From VBDM01 sp049663805 (GTDB lineage: Bacteria; Pseudomonadota; Gammaproteobacteria; Burkholderiales; SG8-39), in NCBI GenBank assembly GCA_049663805.1, contig JBATEB010000178.1, forward strand, positions 1 through 38,738: DNA of 38,738 nucleotides. Direction: 5' to 3'. Shown piece by piece: positions 31,923 to 38,738 of this stretch; position 1 is the first letter of the stretch, and the number at the start of each line of letters is the position of its first letter. Under the pieces are notes generated by a model that worked only from the letters and a program-made list of their open reading frames with translations, made no database searches and was not told the origin of the DNA. Made by a program: the position numbers and the translations under genes.

Positions 31923-34589
31923 ATGCAGCCCCAGTATCATCCGCAAATCGTCGAGCGCGAGGCGCAGGAACACTGGGATCGGACTGGAGCGTTTCGCGCC
32001 GCGGAAGAACCGCCCGGAAAGGGCGGCCGCCCGAAGTTCTACTGCCTGTCCATGTTCCCCTATCCTTCGGGAAAGTTGCACATGGGGCACGTGCGCAACT
32101 ATACCATAGGGGACGTGATGACCCGCTTCCACCGGATGCGGGGTCGCAACGTTCTGCAGCCGATGGGATGGGACGCGTTCGGGCTTCCCGCGGAGAACGC
32201 CGCGATGGCGAACGGCGTGCCGCCGGCGAAGTGGACCTACGACAACATCGCGTACATGAAGAAGCAGCTGCGCTCGCTCGGATTCGCGATCGACTGGGAA
32301 CGCGAGCTCGCCACCTGCTCCCCGGCGTACTACCGCTGGAACCAATGGCTGTTCCTGCGCATGCTCGAGCGCGGCCTCGTCTACAAGAAAACGGGAACCG
32401 TGAACTGGGACCCCGTCGACCGGACGGTGCTCGCCAACGAGCAGGTCATCGACGGCCGTGGCTGGCGCACCGGGGCGCTCATCGAGAAGCGCGAAATCCC
32501 CATGTACTACATGGCGATCACGAAGTACGCCGAGGAACTGCTCGGTGCCCTCGACACGCTCACCGGGTGGCCCGAGCGCGTGAAAACGATGCAGGCCAAC
32601 TGGATCGGCAGGAGCCGCGGCGTCAATATCGGATTTCCCTACGAGCTGAACGGCGAGCGAAAGGTCCTGCGGGTGTTCACCACGCGCGCCGACACGCTGA
32701 TGGGCGTCACCTTCTGCGCCGTGGCCGCGGAGCACGCGCTCGCCGCGCACGCGGCGAAATCAAACGCGAAGCTCGCCGCCTTCGTCGAGGAATGCAAGCG
32801 CGGCTCGGTGATGGAAGCCGACCTCGCCCAGCTGGACAAGCGCGGCATGCCGACGGGACTCACGGTCGCGCACCCGCTCACCGGCGAGCGGATCGAAGTC
32901 TGGGTCGGCAACTACGTGCTGATGGCCTACGGCGAGGGCGCGGTGATGGGCGTGCCCGGGCACGACGAGCGCGATTTCGCCTTCGCGAAGAAGTATGGTC
33001 TTCCGATCAAGCCGGTGATCGACGTCGAGGGAAGACCCTACTCGACCGACGCCTGGCAGCCGTGGTACGAGGAATACGGCCGCTGCGTCAATTCGGGAAA
33101 GTACGACGGACTCGATCACGAGCGGGCCGTCGACGCCATCGCCGCCGATCTCAAGGCGAAGGGCCTGGGCGACAAGCAGGTCACCTGGCGTCTGCGCGAC
33201 TGGGGCATCTCGCGCCAGCGCTACTGGGGCACGCCGATCCCGATCGTCCATTGCGACGCTTGCGGCGACGTGCCGGTCCCGGACAGGGACCTTCCCGTGA
33301 CGCTGCCGGAAGATCTCGTTCCCGACGGCACCGGCAACCCGCTGGCGAAAACCCCTTCGTTCCTGAACTGCAAGTGCCCCAAGTGCGGAAACCCGGCGAA
33401 GCGCGAAACCGACACCATGGACACTTTTGTCGATTCGTCGTGGTACTTCATCCGCTTTGCGTGCCCGGACCAGTCGAAGGCGATGGTCGACGAGCGCGCG
33501 AAATACTGGATGGCGGTCGACCAGTACATCGGCGGCATCGAGCACGCCATCCTGCACCTGCTCTATTCGCGCTTCTGGACGAAGGTGATGCGCGACCTCG
33601 GCCTGATCTCGGGCGTCGACGAGCCGTTTTCGAAGCTCCTGACACAGGGCATGGTGCTGAACGAGATCTTCTACCGGAGGGAAACCGGCGGCCGGACCGT
33701 CTATTACAACCCCGCCGAAGTGGAGCTGAAGCACGACGACAAGGGCCAGCGGATCGGGGTGGTGCTGAAGTCCGACGGCCAGCCGGTCGAGTCGGACGGC
33801 ATCGGCACCATGTCGAAGTCGAAGAACAACGGCGTCGACCCGCAGGAACTGATCGACAAATACGGCGCCGACACTGCGAGATTCTTCATGATGTTCGCTT
33901 CGCCGCCCGAGCAAACGCTGGAGTGGTCCGACGCCGGAGTCGAGGGTTCTTACCGCTTCATGAGGCGACTCTGGAGTTTTGCGGTAGAGAACGAGGATGC
34001 GATCAAGCGAGGCGCCGCGAATGCCAGAGGGAAGACCGGCTCGATCATAAACCGGGAAAACGTTGCCCCGGAACAAGCTGCAGTCAGACGTGAGGTGCAC
34101 GTCAATCTGGGCAAGGCAAATTACGACTTGGGTCGCAGCCAATTCAATACGGTTGCCTCCGCCACGATGAAGATTCTCAACGCATTGGAGCGCTTGCCCG
34201 CCGCTGTCGAGGCCAATCGGGGTCACGAGCTTTCCGGCACCGTTTATGATTTGATTGTCTTTGACGGCTTCAGCATTCTGCTGCGGCTTCTCTCGCCGAT
34301 TTGCCCACATATCGCGCACCGGCTCTGGTGTGATCTTGAATTCGCCGGAGACCTTCTTGATGCACCCTGGCCCGAACCCGACCCAAGGGCGCTCGAGCAG
34401 GACGAGGTCGAGCTGGTGCTCCAGGTCAACGGCAAGCTGCGCGGCCACATGCGCGCCCCGAAATCGGCCGGGCGCGAGCAGCTCGAGCAGCTCGCTTTGG
34501 CCCACGACAGCGTGACGCGCTACACCGGCGGCCAGGCGGTGAAGAAGGTGATCGTGGTTCCCGGGCGGCTGGTCAATGTCGTCGTCTAG
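31923..34589 (+). CDS. leuS: Leucyl-tRNA synthetase
   Basis: This 888-residue class I synthetase charges tRNA-Leu. The HIGH-type motif is PYPSGKLHMGHVRN near residues 46-59. The CP1 editing domain carries the T-rich segment VFTTRADTLMG and VPGHDERDFAFA. The catalytic core has DTMDTFVDSSWYF, and the KMSKS loop is GTMSKSKNNGVDP near residues 628-640. The C-terminus (LVLQVNGKLRGHM to VVPGRLVNVVV) matches the family. ATG at 31923 starts MQPQYHPQIVEREAQEHW. Longer upstream frames lack homology. Nucleotides from about 33955 to 34375 (residues about 678-818, the anticodon-binding helical region) have visibly lower GC and more A/T-ending codons than the rest, suggesting recombination with foreign DNA while keeping the frame. 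The gene overlaps lptE by 14 nt. Confidence 0.98.
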   Translation: MQPQYHPQIVEREAQEHWDRTGAFRAAEEPPGKGGRPKFYCLSMFPYPSGKLHMGHVRNYTIGDVMTRFHRMRGRNVLQPMGWDAFGLPAENAAMANGVPPAKWTYDNIAYMKKQLRSLGFAIDWERELATCSPAYYRWNQWLFLRMLERGLVYKKTGTVNWDPVDRTVLANEQVIDGRGWRTGALIEKREIPMYYMAITKYAEELLGALDTLTGWPERVKTMQANWIGRSRGVNIGFPYELNGERKVLRVFTTRADTLMGVTFCAVAAEHALAAHAAKSNAKLAAFVEECKRGSVMEADLAQLDKRGMPTGLTVAHPLTGERIEVWVGNYVLMAYGEGAVMGVPGHDERDFAFAKKYGLPIKPVIDVEGRPYSTDAWQPWYEEYGRCVNSGKYDGLDHERAVDAIAADLKAKGLGDKQVTWRLRDWGISRQRYWGTPIPIVHCDACGDVPVPDRDLPVTLPEDLVPDGTGNPLAKTPSFLNCKCPKCGNPAKRETDTMDTFVDSSWYFIRFACPDQSKAMVDERAKYWMAVDQYIGGIEHAILHLLYSRFWTKVMRDLGLISGVDEPFSKLLTQGMVLNEIFYRRETGGRTVYYNPAEVELKHDDKGQRIGVVLKSDGQPVESDGIGTMSKSKNNGVDPQELIDKYGADTARFFMMFASPPEQTLEWSDAGVEGSYRFMRRLWSFAVENEDAIKRGAANARGKTGSIINRENVAPEQAAVRREVHVNLGKANYDLGRSQFNTVASATMKILNALERLPAAVEANRGHELSGTVYDLIVFDGFSILLRLLSPICPHIAHRLWCDLEFAGDLLDAPWPEPDPRALEQDEVELVLQVNGKLRGHMRAPKSAGREQLEQLALAHDSVTRYTGGQAVKKVIVVPGRLVNVVV

Positions 34590-35088
34590 GACGCGCCGGC
34601 TGCTGCCCGCGGTTATCGCCACCGGCCTGCTCGCCGCCTGCGGCTTCCAGCTTCGCGGGCAGACGCAGCTGCCTTTCGAGACGCTCTACATCCCGGGTGT
34701 CAATTCGCTGGTCGTGGAGCTGAAACGCAACCTCCGCGCGACCAGCGGGGCGCGTCTGGTCGACGCCGCGGCCGACGCCCAAGCGGTGCTCGGCTTCACC
34801 CGCGAGACGCGCGAAAAGGTCATTCTTTCGTACAACGCCCAGGGCCGGGTGCAGGAGTATCTGCTGCGCTATCGCGTGGGCTTTCGCGTCACCGATTCCG
34901 CCGGCGCCAAAGTCTACTTGCCGACCAGCGAGATCGTGCTGACGCGCGAAATGAGCTACAGCGACGCGCTGGTGCTCGCCAAGGAGAGCGAGGAAGCCCT
35001 GCTCTTTCGCCACATGCAGGCCGACATGGTGCAGCAGATCCTGCGGCGCCTGGTCACGGCCCGGTCGGTTCCGGTCGGGGTCGAATAG
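34576..35088 (+). CDS. lptE: LPS-assembly lipoprotein LptE
   Basis: This 170-residue outer-membrane lipoprotein plugs LptD and helps insert lipopolysaccharide. Its N-terminal signal ends in the lipobox LLAAC (lipidated C22), followed by GFQLRGQTQLPFETLYI, the typical LptE start of the mature domain. EYLLRYRVGFRVTDSAGAKVYLPTSEIVLTREMSYSDALVLAKESEE is the conserved core. The gene overlaps leuS by 14 nt and is followed by holA after 6 nt, the standard leuS-lptE-holA arrangement of Proteobacteria, which points to co-expression and supports the assignment. Confidence 0.95.
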   Translation: MSSSRTRRLLPAVIATGLLAACGFQLRGQTQLPFETLYIPGVNSLVVELKRNLRATSGARLVDAAADAQAVLGFTRETREKVILSYNAQGRVQEYLLRYRVGFRVTDSAGAKVYLPTSEIVLTREMSYSDALVLAKESEEALLFRHMQADMVQQILRRLVTARSVPVGVE

Positions 35089-35094
35089 GCGAAG

Positions 35095-36102
35095 ATGGCC
35101 GCGCTCAGGCCGGAGCAACTGGAAGCGCACCTCGCGCGCGAGCTGCGGGCGCTGTACGCGATCCACGGCGACGAGCCGCTGCTCGCGCTCGAAGCCGCCG
35201 ACGCGATCCGCGCGCGCGCCCGCGGGGCCGGATTTTCCGAGCGCGTCGTCCTCTCGGCCGAGCGCAACTTCGAGTGGGGCGAGCTCGGCGCGAGCGGCGC
35301 GAGCCTTTCGCTCTTCGGCGACAAGAAGCTGATCGAGCTGCGCCTGCCCACGGGCAAGCCCGGGGCGGAGGGCGGCACGGCGATCGAGGCGTTCTGCGAA
35401 AAACTCGCGCCCGACGTCCTTGCCCTTGTCAGCTTTCCGCGCCTCGACCGGGCCGGGCAGAACTCCGCATGGTTCCACGCCCTGGAGAGCAAGGGAATGC
35501 TCGTCAACATCTACCCGGTCGAGCGCGCGCGCCTGCCCGAGTGGATCGCCTCCCGCCTCGCGCGGCAGAAACAGAAGGCGCGAGCGGAAACACTCCAGTT
35601 CATCGCCGACTGCGTCGAGGGCAATCTCCTCGCCGCGCACCAGGAAATCCAGAAGCTCGGCTTGTTGCTCCCCGCGGGCGAGCTCGACTTCGACGCGGTG
35701 CGCGAAGCGGTGATGGACGTCGCGCGCTACGACGCGATGAAACTCACCGAGGCCATGCTCGCCGGCGACCGCGCGCGCCTCGCGCGCATGCTCGAGGGCC
35801 TGCGCGGCGAAGGCGAGGCGCCGCCGCGCATCGTGTGGATCCTCGCCGAGGAAATCCGCGCCATCTGCCGCGTCCAGGACGGGCTGGCGAAAGGCCGTTC
35901 GCTCGCGGACGTGTGCCGCGAGTCGCGGGTGTGGGGCAACGAACGGCAGAACCTGGTGGGACGGGCGGCGAAGAAACTGCCCCGGGGGGTGTTGTTTGCC
36001 GCGTTGGAGCACGCGGCGAGGGTCGATCGGGTCGTGAAGGGCGTGGCCAAGGGCGACGCCTGGGATGAGCTGCTGCAGCTGGGGTTGAGGTTCGCGGGCT
36101 GA
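35095..36102 (+). CDS. holA: DNA polymerase III delta subunit
   Basis: This 335-residue clamp-loader subunit opens the sliding clamp. The N-terminal region (LARELRALYAIHGDEPLLALEAADAIRARA) resembles the start of HolA proteins. VVLSAERNFEWGELGASGASLSLFGDKKLIELRLPTGKPG is the characteristic beta-interaction part. The ALVSFPRLDRAGQNSAWFHALESKGMLVNIYPV and WIASRLARQKQK segments follow in order. The C-terminal helical collar domain (ARMLEGLRGEGEAPPRIVWILAEEIRAICRVQDGL) completes it. It follows lptE after 6 nt. In related bacteria proA comes next. Here a foreign-looking segment of about 1.4 kb intervenes. Confidence 0.95.
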   Translation: MAALRPEQLEAHLARELRALYAIHGDEPLLALEAADAIRARARGAGFSERVVLSAERNFEWGELGASGASLSLFGDKKLIELRLPTGKPGAEGGTAIEAFCEKLAPDVLALVSFPRLDRAGQNSAWFHALESKGMLVNIYPVERARLPEWIASRLARQKQKARAETLQFIADCVEGNLLAAHQEIQKLGLLLPAGELDFDAVREAVMDVARYDAMKLTEAMLAGDRARLARMLEGLRGEGEAPPRIVWILAEEIRAICRVQDGLAKGRSLADVCRESRVWGNERQNLVGRAAKKLPRGVLFAALEHAARVDRVVKGVAKGDAWDELLQLGLRFAG

Positions 36103-36241
36103 TCTTTTGCTGTCCAAAAATATATCGAAACACTTTTGCTGACTATTCGTCGGTAGGCCGATAAATCTCGCGATACGAAGTATTTCCATCATGACCCGCG
36201 CGCGGCAGCTCGCCAACGCAAGCGCCTAGTACTGAATAGTC

Positions 36242-37085
36242 GTGACCGTTCGACTTTTCTACGTTGACGAGTCGTACGACAGCGACAAATTCTGTTTGAC
36301 CGCACTGTCAATCCGACACCAGGACCTGGCGTGAGGTGTTCCGTCTCGTGCGACAGCACCGAACCCTTCTGAAGAACGACTACGGTATCTACATCCGCAA
36401 GGAGATTCATGCCCAGAAGTTCGTTTCCGGTCGAGGTCACGTGTCCTCTCAAACGCTCGGAAAGTGGCAAAGATCGCGGGTCTTTCTTGGCCTCCTGAAA
36501 CTCATCGCGCGTTTGCCCAATGTGTTCTTGATTAACGTTTGCTTGAGCGTGCCCGGGCGGTCCAACCCGCAGATCGAGGCATGGGATCGTCTGCTGAACC
36601 GCATCGAAAGAACCATGGTGGCATTCGAAGAACGCGAACTTCCTTTGAGACGGACACTTGCTTCAGACGCCGGCGCCTCGCTCCCGGCGGATCGAGCGCA
36701 TCAGCTAGGGATTCGCCTTAGCGCATATGCTCCGCGTGCCCTAATCTTCGCAGACCAAGGTCGCGAACTCGAGATCACGCGGGCGATGCGAAAGATGAGC
36801 ATTTTCAACCCGATTCCGTCCCAACTTGGAGCTTGGGGCGCTGGACAGCCGACGAAGAACATCCCCATAGAGAGAGTGATCGAGGACCCGATTTTCAAAT
36901 CGTCGCATCAATCATTCTTCATCCAGCTCGCTGACTGTGCCGCCTTTGCGCTCTTGAAGCGGGAAACCGCGCTTACGCCTCACGTCCAACGCTACGGGAT
37001 ACACGGGATGTTTGAGGAAGCCCTCGCCGGAGTCTGCTACCGCGGCGCGTCACGATACGACCCGCTCGGGATCGTCCGCAAGTGA
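36242..37085 (+). pseudogene. DUF3800-family gene with a one-base frameshift
   Basis: The GTG at 36242 reads VTVRLFYVDESYDSDKFC, the DUF3800 N-terminus with the FYVDES motif, then ends at TGA (36332-36334) after QDLA. In another frame the protein continues WREVFRLVRQHRTLLKND to residue 249 of the downstream part. The downstream part carries the remaining family motifs RALIFADQGRELEI and FIQLADCAAFALLKRE. Removing one C of the CC at 36325-36326 restores QDWREVFRL, so a single-base insertion explains the break. DUF3800 proteins have an RNase-H-like fold with acidic residues that could coordinate metal, and they often occur in mobile and defence regions. A translation restart at GTG 36336 would lack the first acidic motif. 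Whether this is real decay or an assembly error cannot be settled here. Confidence 0.8.
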
Positions 37086-37088
37086 GAA

Positions 37089-37108
37089 GGGCCACCTTTC
37101 GGCGGCCC
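37089..37108. terminator. Hairpin after the DUF3800 gene
   Basis: GGGCC (37089-37093) and GGCCC (37104-37108) form a short stem just past the DUF3800 stop (37085). There is no T-run, so termination would be weak. Confidence 0.3.
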
Positions 37109-37116
37109 AAGCACAG

Positions 37117-37145
37117 TCGGTTATCTGCCGCTAAAGGCAGGCCGA
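37117..37145. other. Second hairpin downstream of the DUF3800 gene
   Basis: CTGCC (37125-37129) pairs with GGCAG (37136-37140) over a 6-base loop. Outer arms TCGG (37117-37120) and CCGA (37142-37145) extend the stem across a bulge. It lies in the gap before the antitoxin-like gene. Its role is unknown. Confidence 0.35.
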
Positions 37146-37223
37146 CTACGCAGCGGACAATATGTGCGCACGATGTGAAAATGTCAACAGGTATCAGGTT
37201 TGAGAAGGTAACCTGCACGCTCT

Positions 37224-37448
37224 ATGAAGATAACCACCGGAAAAGTCGTTGGCGGCAAGATCGTGATAGAGGGCGTGGCACTGTAGGAGGGTAGCCCGGC
37301 AACGGTGCTGGCGAAAGACGACGAAATCGGTGTCATGCTGACCCCTGAGGAAGAAGCCGAACTGCTTCTTTCCATAGCTGAAGCCGATCGTGGAGAAACC
37401 GTTTCCGCCGAAGAGGGGCTGGCGAAGCTTGCCCGTAGGCACGGCTGA
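37224..37448 (+). pseudogene. Antitoxin-like gene interrupted by an amber codon
   Basis: Reading from ATG 37224 gives MKITTGKVVGGKIVIEGVAL, then TAG (37284-37286), then EGSPATVLAKDDEIGVMLTP and EEEAELLLSIAEADRGET to a stop at 37446. This resembles the antitoxin family that pairs with RelE/ParE toxins, whose members read GxxLEEGSxVTVL at this point. GAG to TAG is therefore the simplest explanation. The amber lies inside TAGGAGG, a strong ribosome-binding sequence, with an in-frame GTG at 37305, so a 47-residue C-terminal fragment could still be made. No intact toxin gene follows. Likely an orphaned remnant. Confidence 0.65.
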
Positions 37449-37549
37449 GGAGGCCGTGAAAGTCCAGAGCAGGCAGCGTGCGGGAGCAACTTGGGCCAAC
37501 GTCGCGGCGCGAATGACGGCGTTCGATCCGCCAGCGTAAAATCCCTCCA

Positions 37550-38738
37550 ATGAACGCCCCTTCGGACATCAAGTCCTACATGCTCGAGGTCGGCCGGCGC
37601 GCCCGCGCCGCGGCCCGCGACGTGGCGCGGGCGGACACCGATACGAAGAATCGCGCGCTCCGCGCCGCCGCCAAGGCGATGCGCCGCGACGCAACAAAGC
37701 TCCTCGCGGCGAACGCCGATGACGTGAAGGGCGCCAAAGTCGCGGGCAAGGACGCTGCTTTCATCGACCGTTTGACGCTCACCGACAGGGGCGTCGAAGC
37801 GATGGCCGAGGGCCTGGAGCAGGTCGCCAGGCTCCCCGACCCGGTGGGCGAGATGAGCGAGCTGAAGACCCAGCCCTCCGGAATCAAGGTCGGCAGGATG
37901 CGCGTCCCCCTCGGCGTGATCGGCATCATCTACGAGTCCCGCCCCAACGTCACCGCCGACGCCGCGGCGCTGTGCCTCAAGTCCGGCAACGCCTGCATCC
38001 TGCGCGGCGGCTCGGAGGCGGTGCGCTCGAACCTGGCGATCGTCGAGCGCGTGCACGAAGCCCTGAAAACCGCCGGACTGCCCGAGAACGCGGTGCAGGT
38101 CATCGAGACCGCCGACCGCGCGGCGGTCGGAGAGCTCCTTTCCATGAACGAATACGTCGACATCATCGTCCCACGCGGCGGCAAGGACCTGATCGCAAGG
38201 GTGATGCGCGAATCGCGCATCCCGATGATCAAGCACCTGGACGGCGTGTGCCACGTCTACATCGACGAGCGCGCCGACATCGACCGCGCGATCCGCATCG
38301 CCGACAACGCCAAGACGCAGCGCTACGGCGTGTGCAACGCCATGGAAACGCTGCTCGTTGCGGAAGGCATCGCCGCGAAGGTGCTGCCTCCGCTCGCCAA
38401 AATCTACACCACCAAGGGTGTCGAGCTGCGCGGCGACGACAAAGCCCGCGCGCTCGTCCCGGGGATGAAGCCGGCGACCGAGGAGGACTGGTATGCCGAG
38501 TACCTCGCGCCGGTGCTCGCCGTGCGCGTGGTGCGCGACCTGGACGCCGCGATTGCCCACATCGCGCGCTACGGCTCGCAGCACACCGATGCCATCGTCA
38601 CCGAGGACGAAGCGACGGCGAAACGCTTCCTGCGCGAAGTCGACTCGAGTTCGGTCATCGTCAACGCCTCGACCCGCTTCGCCGACGGCTTCGAGTACGG
38701 ACTGGGCGCCGAGATCGGCATCTCGACCGACAAGCTCC
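37550..38738 (+). CDS. proA: Gamma-glutamyl phosphate reductase, C-terminus outside window
   Basis: This enzyme reduces gamma-glutamyl phosphate to glutamate semialdehyde with NADPH in proline synthesis. The ATG at 37550 begins MNAPSDIKSYMLEVGRRARAAA. Family motifs include RVPLGVIGIIYESRPNVTADAAALCLKSGNA, ILRGGSEAVRSN and IVPRGGKDLI. The catalytic cysteine is in YGVCNAMETLLV (C262), and FGYG-type C-terminal residues appear as SSVIVNASTRFADGFEYGLGAEIGIST. The frame is open to the window edge (396 codons, usual length near 420), so only about 20 residues are missing. It normally follows holA in this group and here lies 11 nt after a short frame in the foreign segment. Confidence 0.97.
   Translation, partial: MNAPSDIKSYMLEVGRRARAAARDVARADTDTKNRALRAAAKAMRRDATKLLAANADDVKGAKVAGKDAAFIDRLTLTDRGVEAMAEGLEQVARLPDPVGEMSELKTQPSGIKVGRMRVPLGVIGIIYESRPNVTADAAALCLKSGNACILRGGSEAVRSNLAIVERVHEALKTAGLPENAVQVIETADRAAVGELLSMNEYVDIIVPRGGKDLIARVMRESRIPMIKHLDGVCHVYIDERADIDRAIRIADNAKTQRYGVCNAMETLLVAEGIAAKVLPPLAKIYTTKGVELRGDDKARALVPGMKPATEEDWYAEYLAPVLAVRVVRDLDAAIAHIARYGSQHTDAIVTEDEATAKRFLREVDSSSVIVNASTRFADGFEYGLGAEIGISTDKL

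Larger units (their letters stand above)
36103..37549. other. Lower-GC insertion between holA and proA
   Basis: This 1.4-kb segment separates two genes that are usually neighbours. A hand count over 36361-36540 gives 90 G+C in 180 bases (50%), well below the flanking genes. It contains an AT-rich start with the 9-base direct repeat CTTTTGCTG (36104-36112 and 36133-36141), a frameshifted DUF3800 gene, two hairpins and a broken antitoxin gene. No integrase, tRNA or terminal inverted repeats were found, so the mechanism of entry is unknown. Confidence 0.65.

Noticed and set aside
36104..36141. 9-base direct repeat CTTTTGCTG as an attachment or target-site duplication
   Set aside because: The copies are only 20 nt apart on the same side of the insertion. 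No matching copy was found at the proA end.
36191..36229. Short frame MTRARQLANASA resembling the start of some phage structural proteins
   Set aside because: Only 12 codons; similarity over so few residues is not evidence.
37456..37539. 27-codon frame after the antitoxin remnant, as a possible toxin
   Set aside because: Too short for RelE/ParE and without their motifs. At best a remnant.

Overview
The window is GC-rich chromosomal DNA with the gene order of a betaproteobacterium. Two housekeeping blocks support this: cca / NDUFA9-like dehydrogenase / soluble lytic transglycosylase / 5-formyl-THF cyclo-ligase at the left, and uvrD / leuS / lptE / holA / proA at the right. Both orders are familiar from Betaproteobacteria. 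Species cannot be fixed from sequence alone. I saw no rRNA, tRNA, CRISPR array or complete insertion sequence.

Layout. 1-4136 (minus): 3'-truncated cca, an NDUFA9-family dehydrogenase and slt. 4261-7505 (plus): 5-formyl-THF cyclo-ligase, then a small secreted Cys-rich protein, an outer-membrane beta-barrel and a periplasmic FMN-binding-like protein. 7606-9654: ilvA (minus), with a four-segment hairpin leader, and a divergent YqaA/DedA-type membrane protein. 9720-24231 (minus): ten tightly packed genes, most with ATGA/TGATG overlaps or gaps under 12 nt, for making and exporting an unidentified glycan. In transcription order they are MurG-like glycosyltransferase, two WcaL-like GT4 enzymes, heparinase II/III-like protein, two APH-fold kinases, MsbA-type ABC exporter, second MurG-like glycosyltransferase, NodB-like deacetylase and AlgE-like outer-membrane channel. 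24232-24554: an AT-richer regulatory region with a sigma-54-type -24/-12 element facing the operon and several palindromes. 24555-27307 (minus): NtrC-family activator and its membrane histidine kinase. 27523-28669 (plus): a DUF6502-like gene and a small conserved protein. 28691-31810 (minus): uvrD and a FecR/SPOR protein. 31923-36102 (plus): leuS, lptE, holA. 36103-37549: a lower-GC insertion with a frameshifted DUF3800 gene and an antitoxin gene broken by an amber codon. 37550-end: proA, truncated by the window.

How it fits together. The most attractive system is the 14.5-kb glycan operon plus its neighbouring two-component pair. The kinase probably senses an envelope or extracellular cue and phosphorylates the activator. 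The activator would bind the palindromic sites and drive sigma-54 RNA polymerase at the -24/-12 element, switching on all ten genes. The operon contains three pairs of related enzymes (two MurG-like, two GT4, two APH-like). It has an ABC exporter and an AlgE-like pore, but no Wzx/Wzy, no synthase and no exosortase in view. The product and the role of the kinases are unknown. The right-hand insertion between holA and proA, and a lower-GC patch inside leuS, are independent signs of horizontal exchange.
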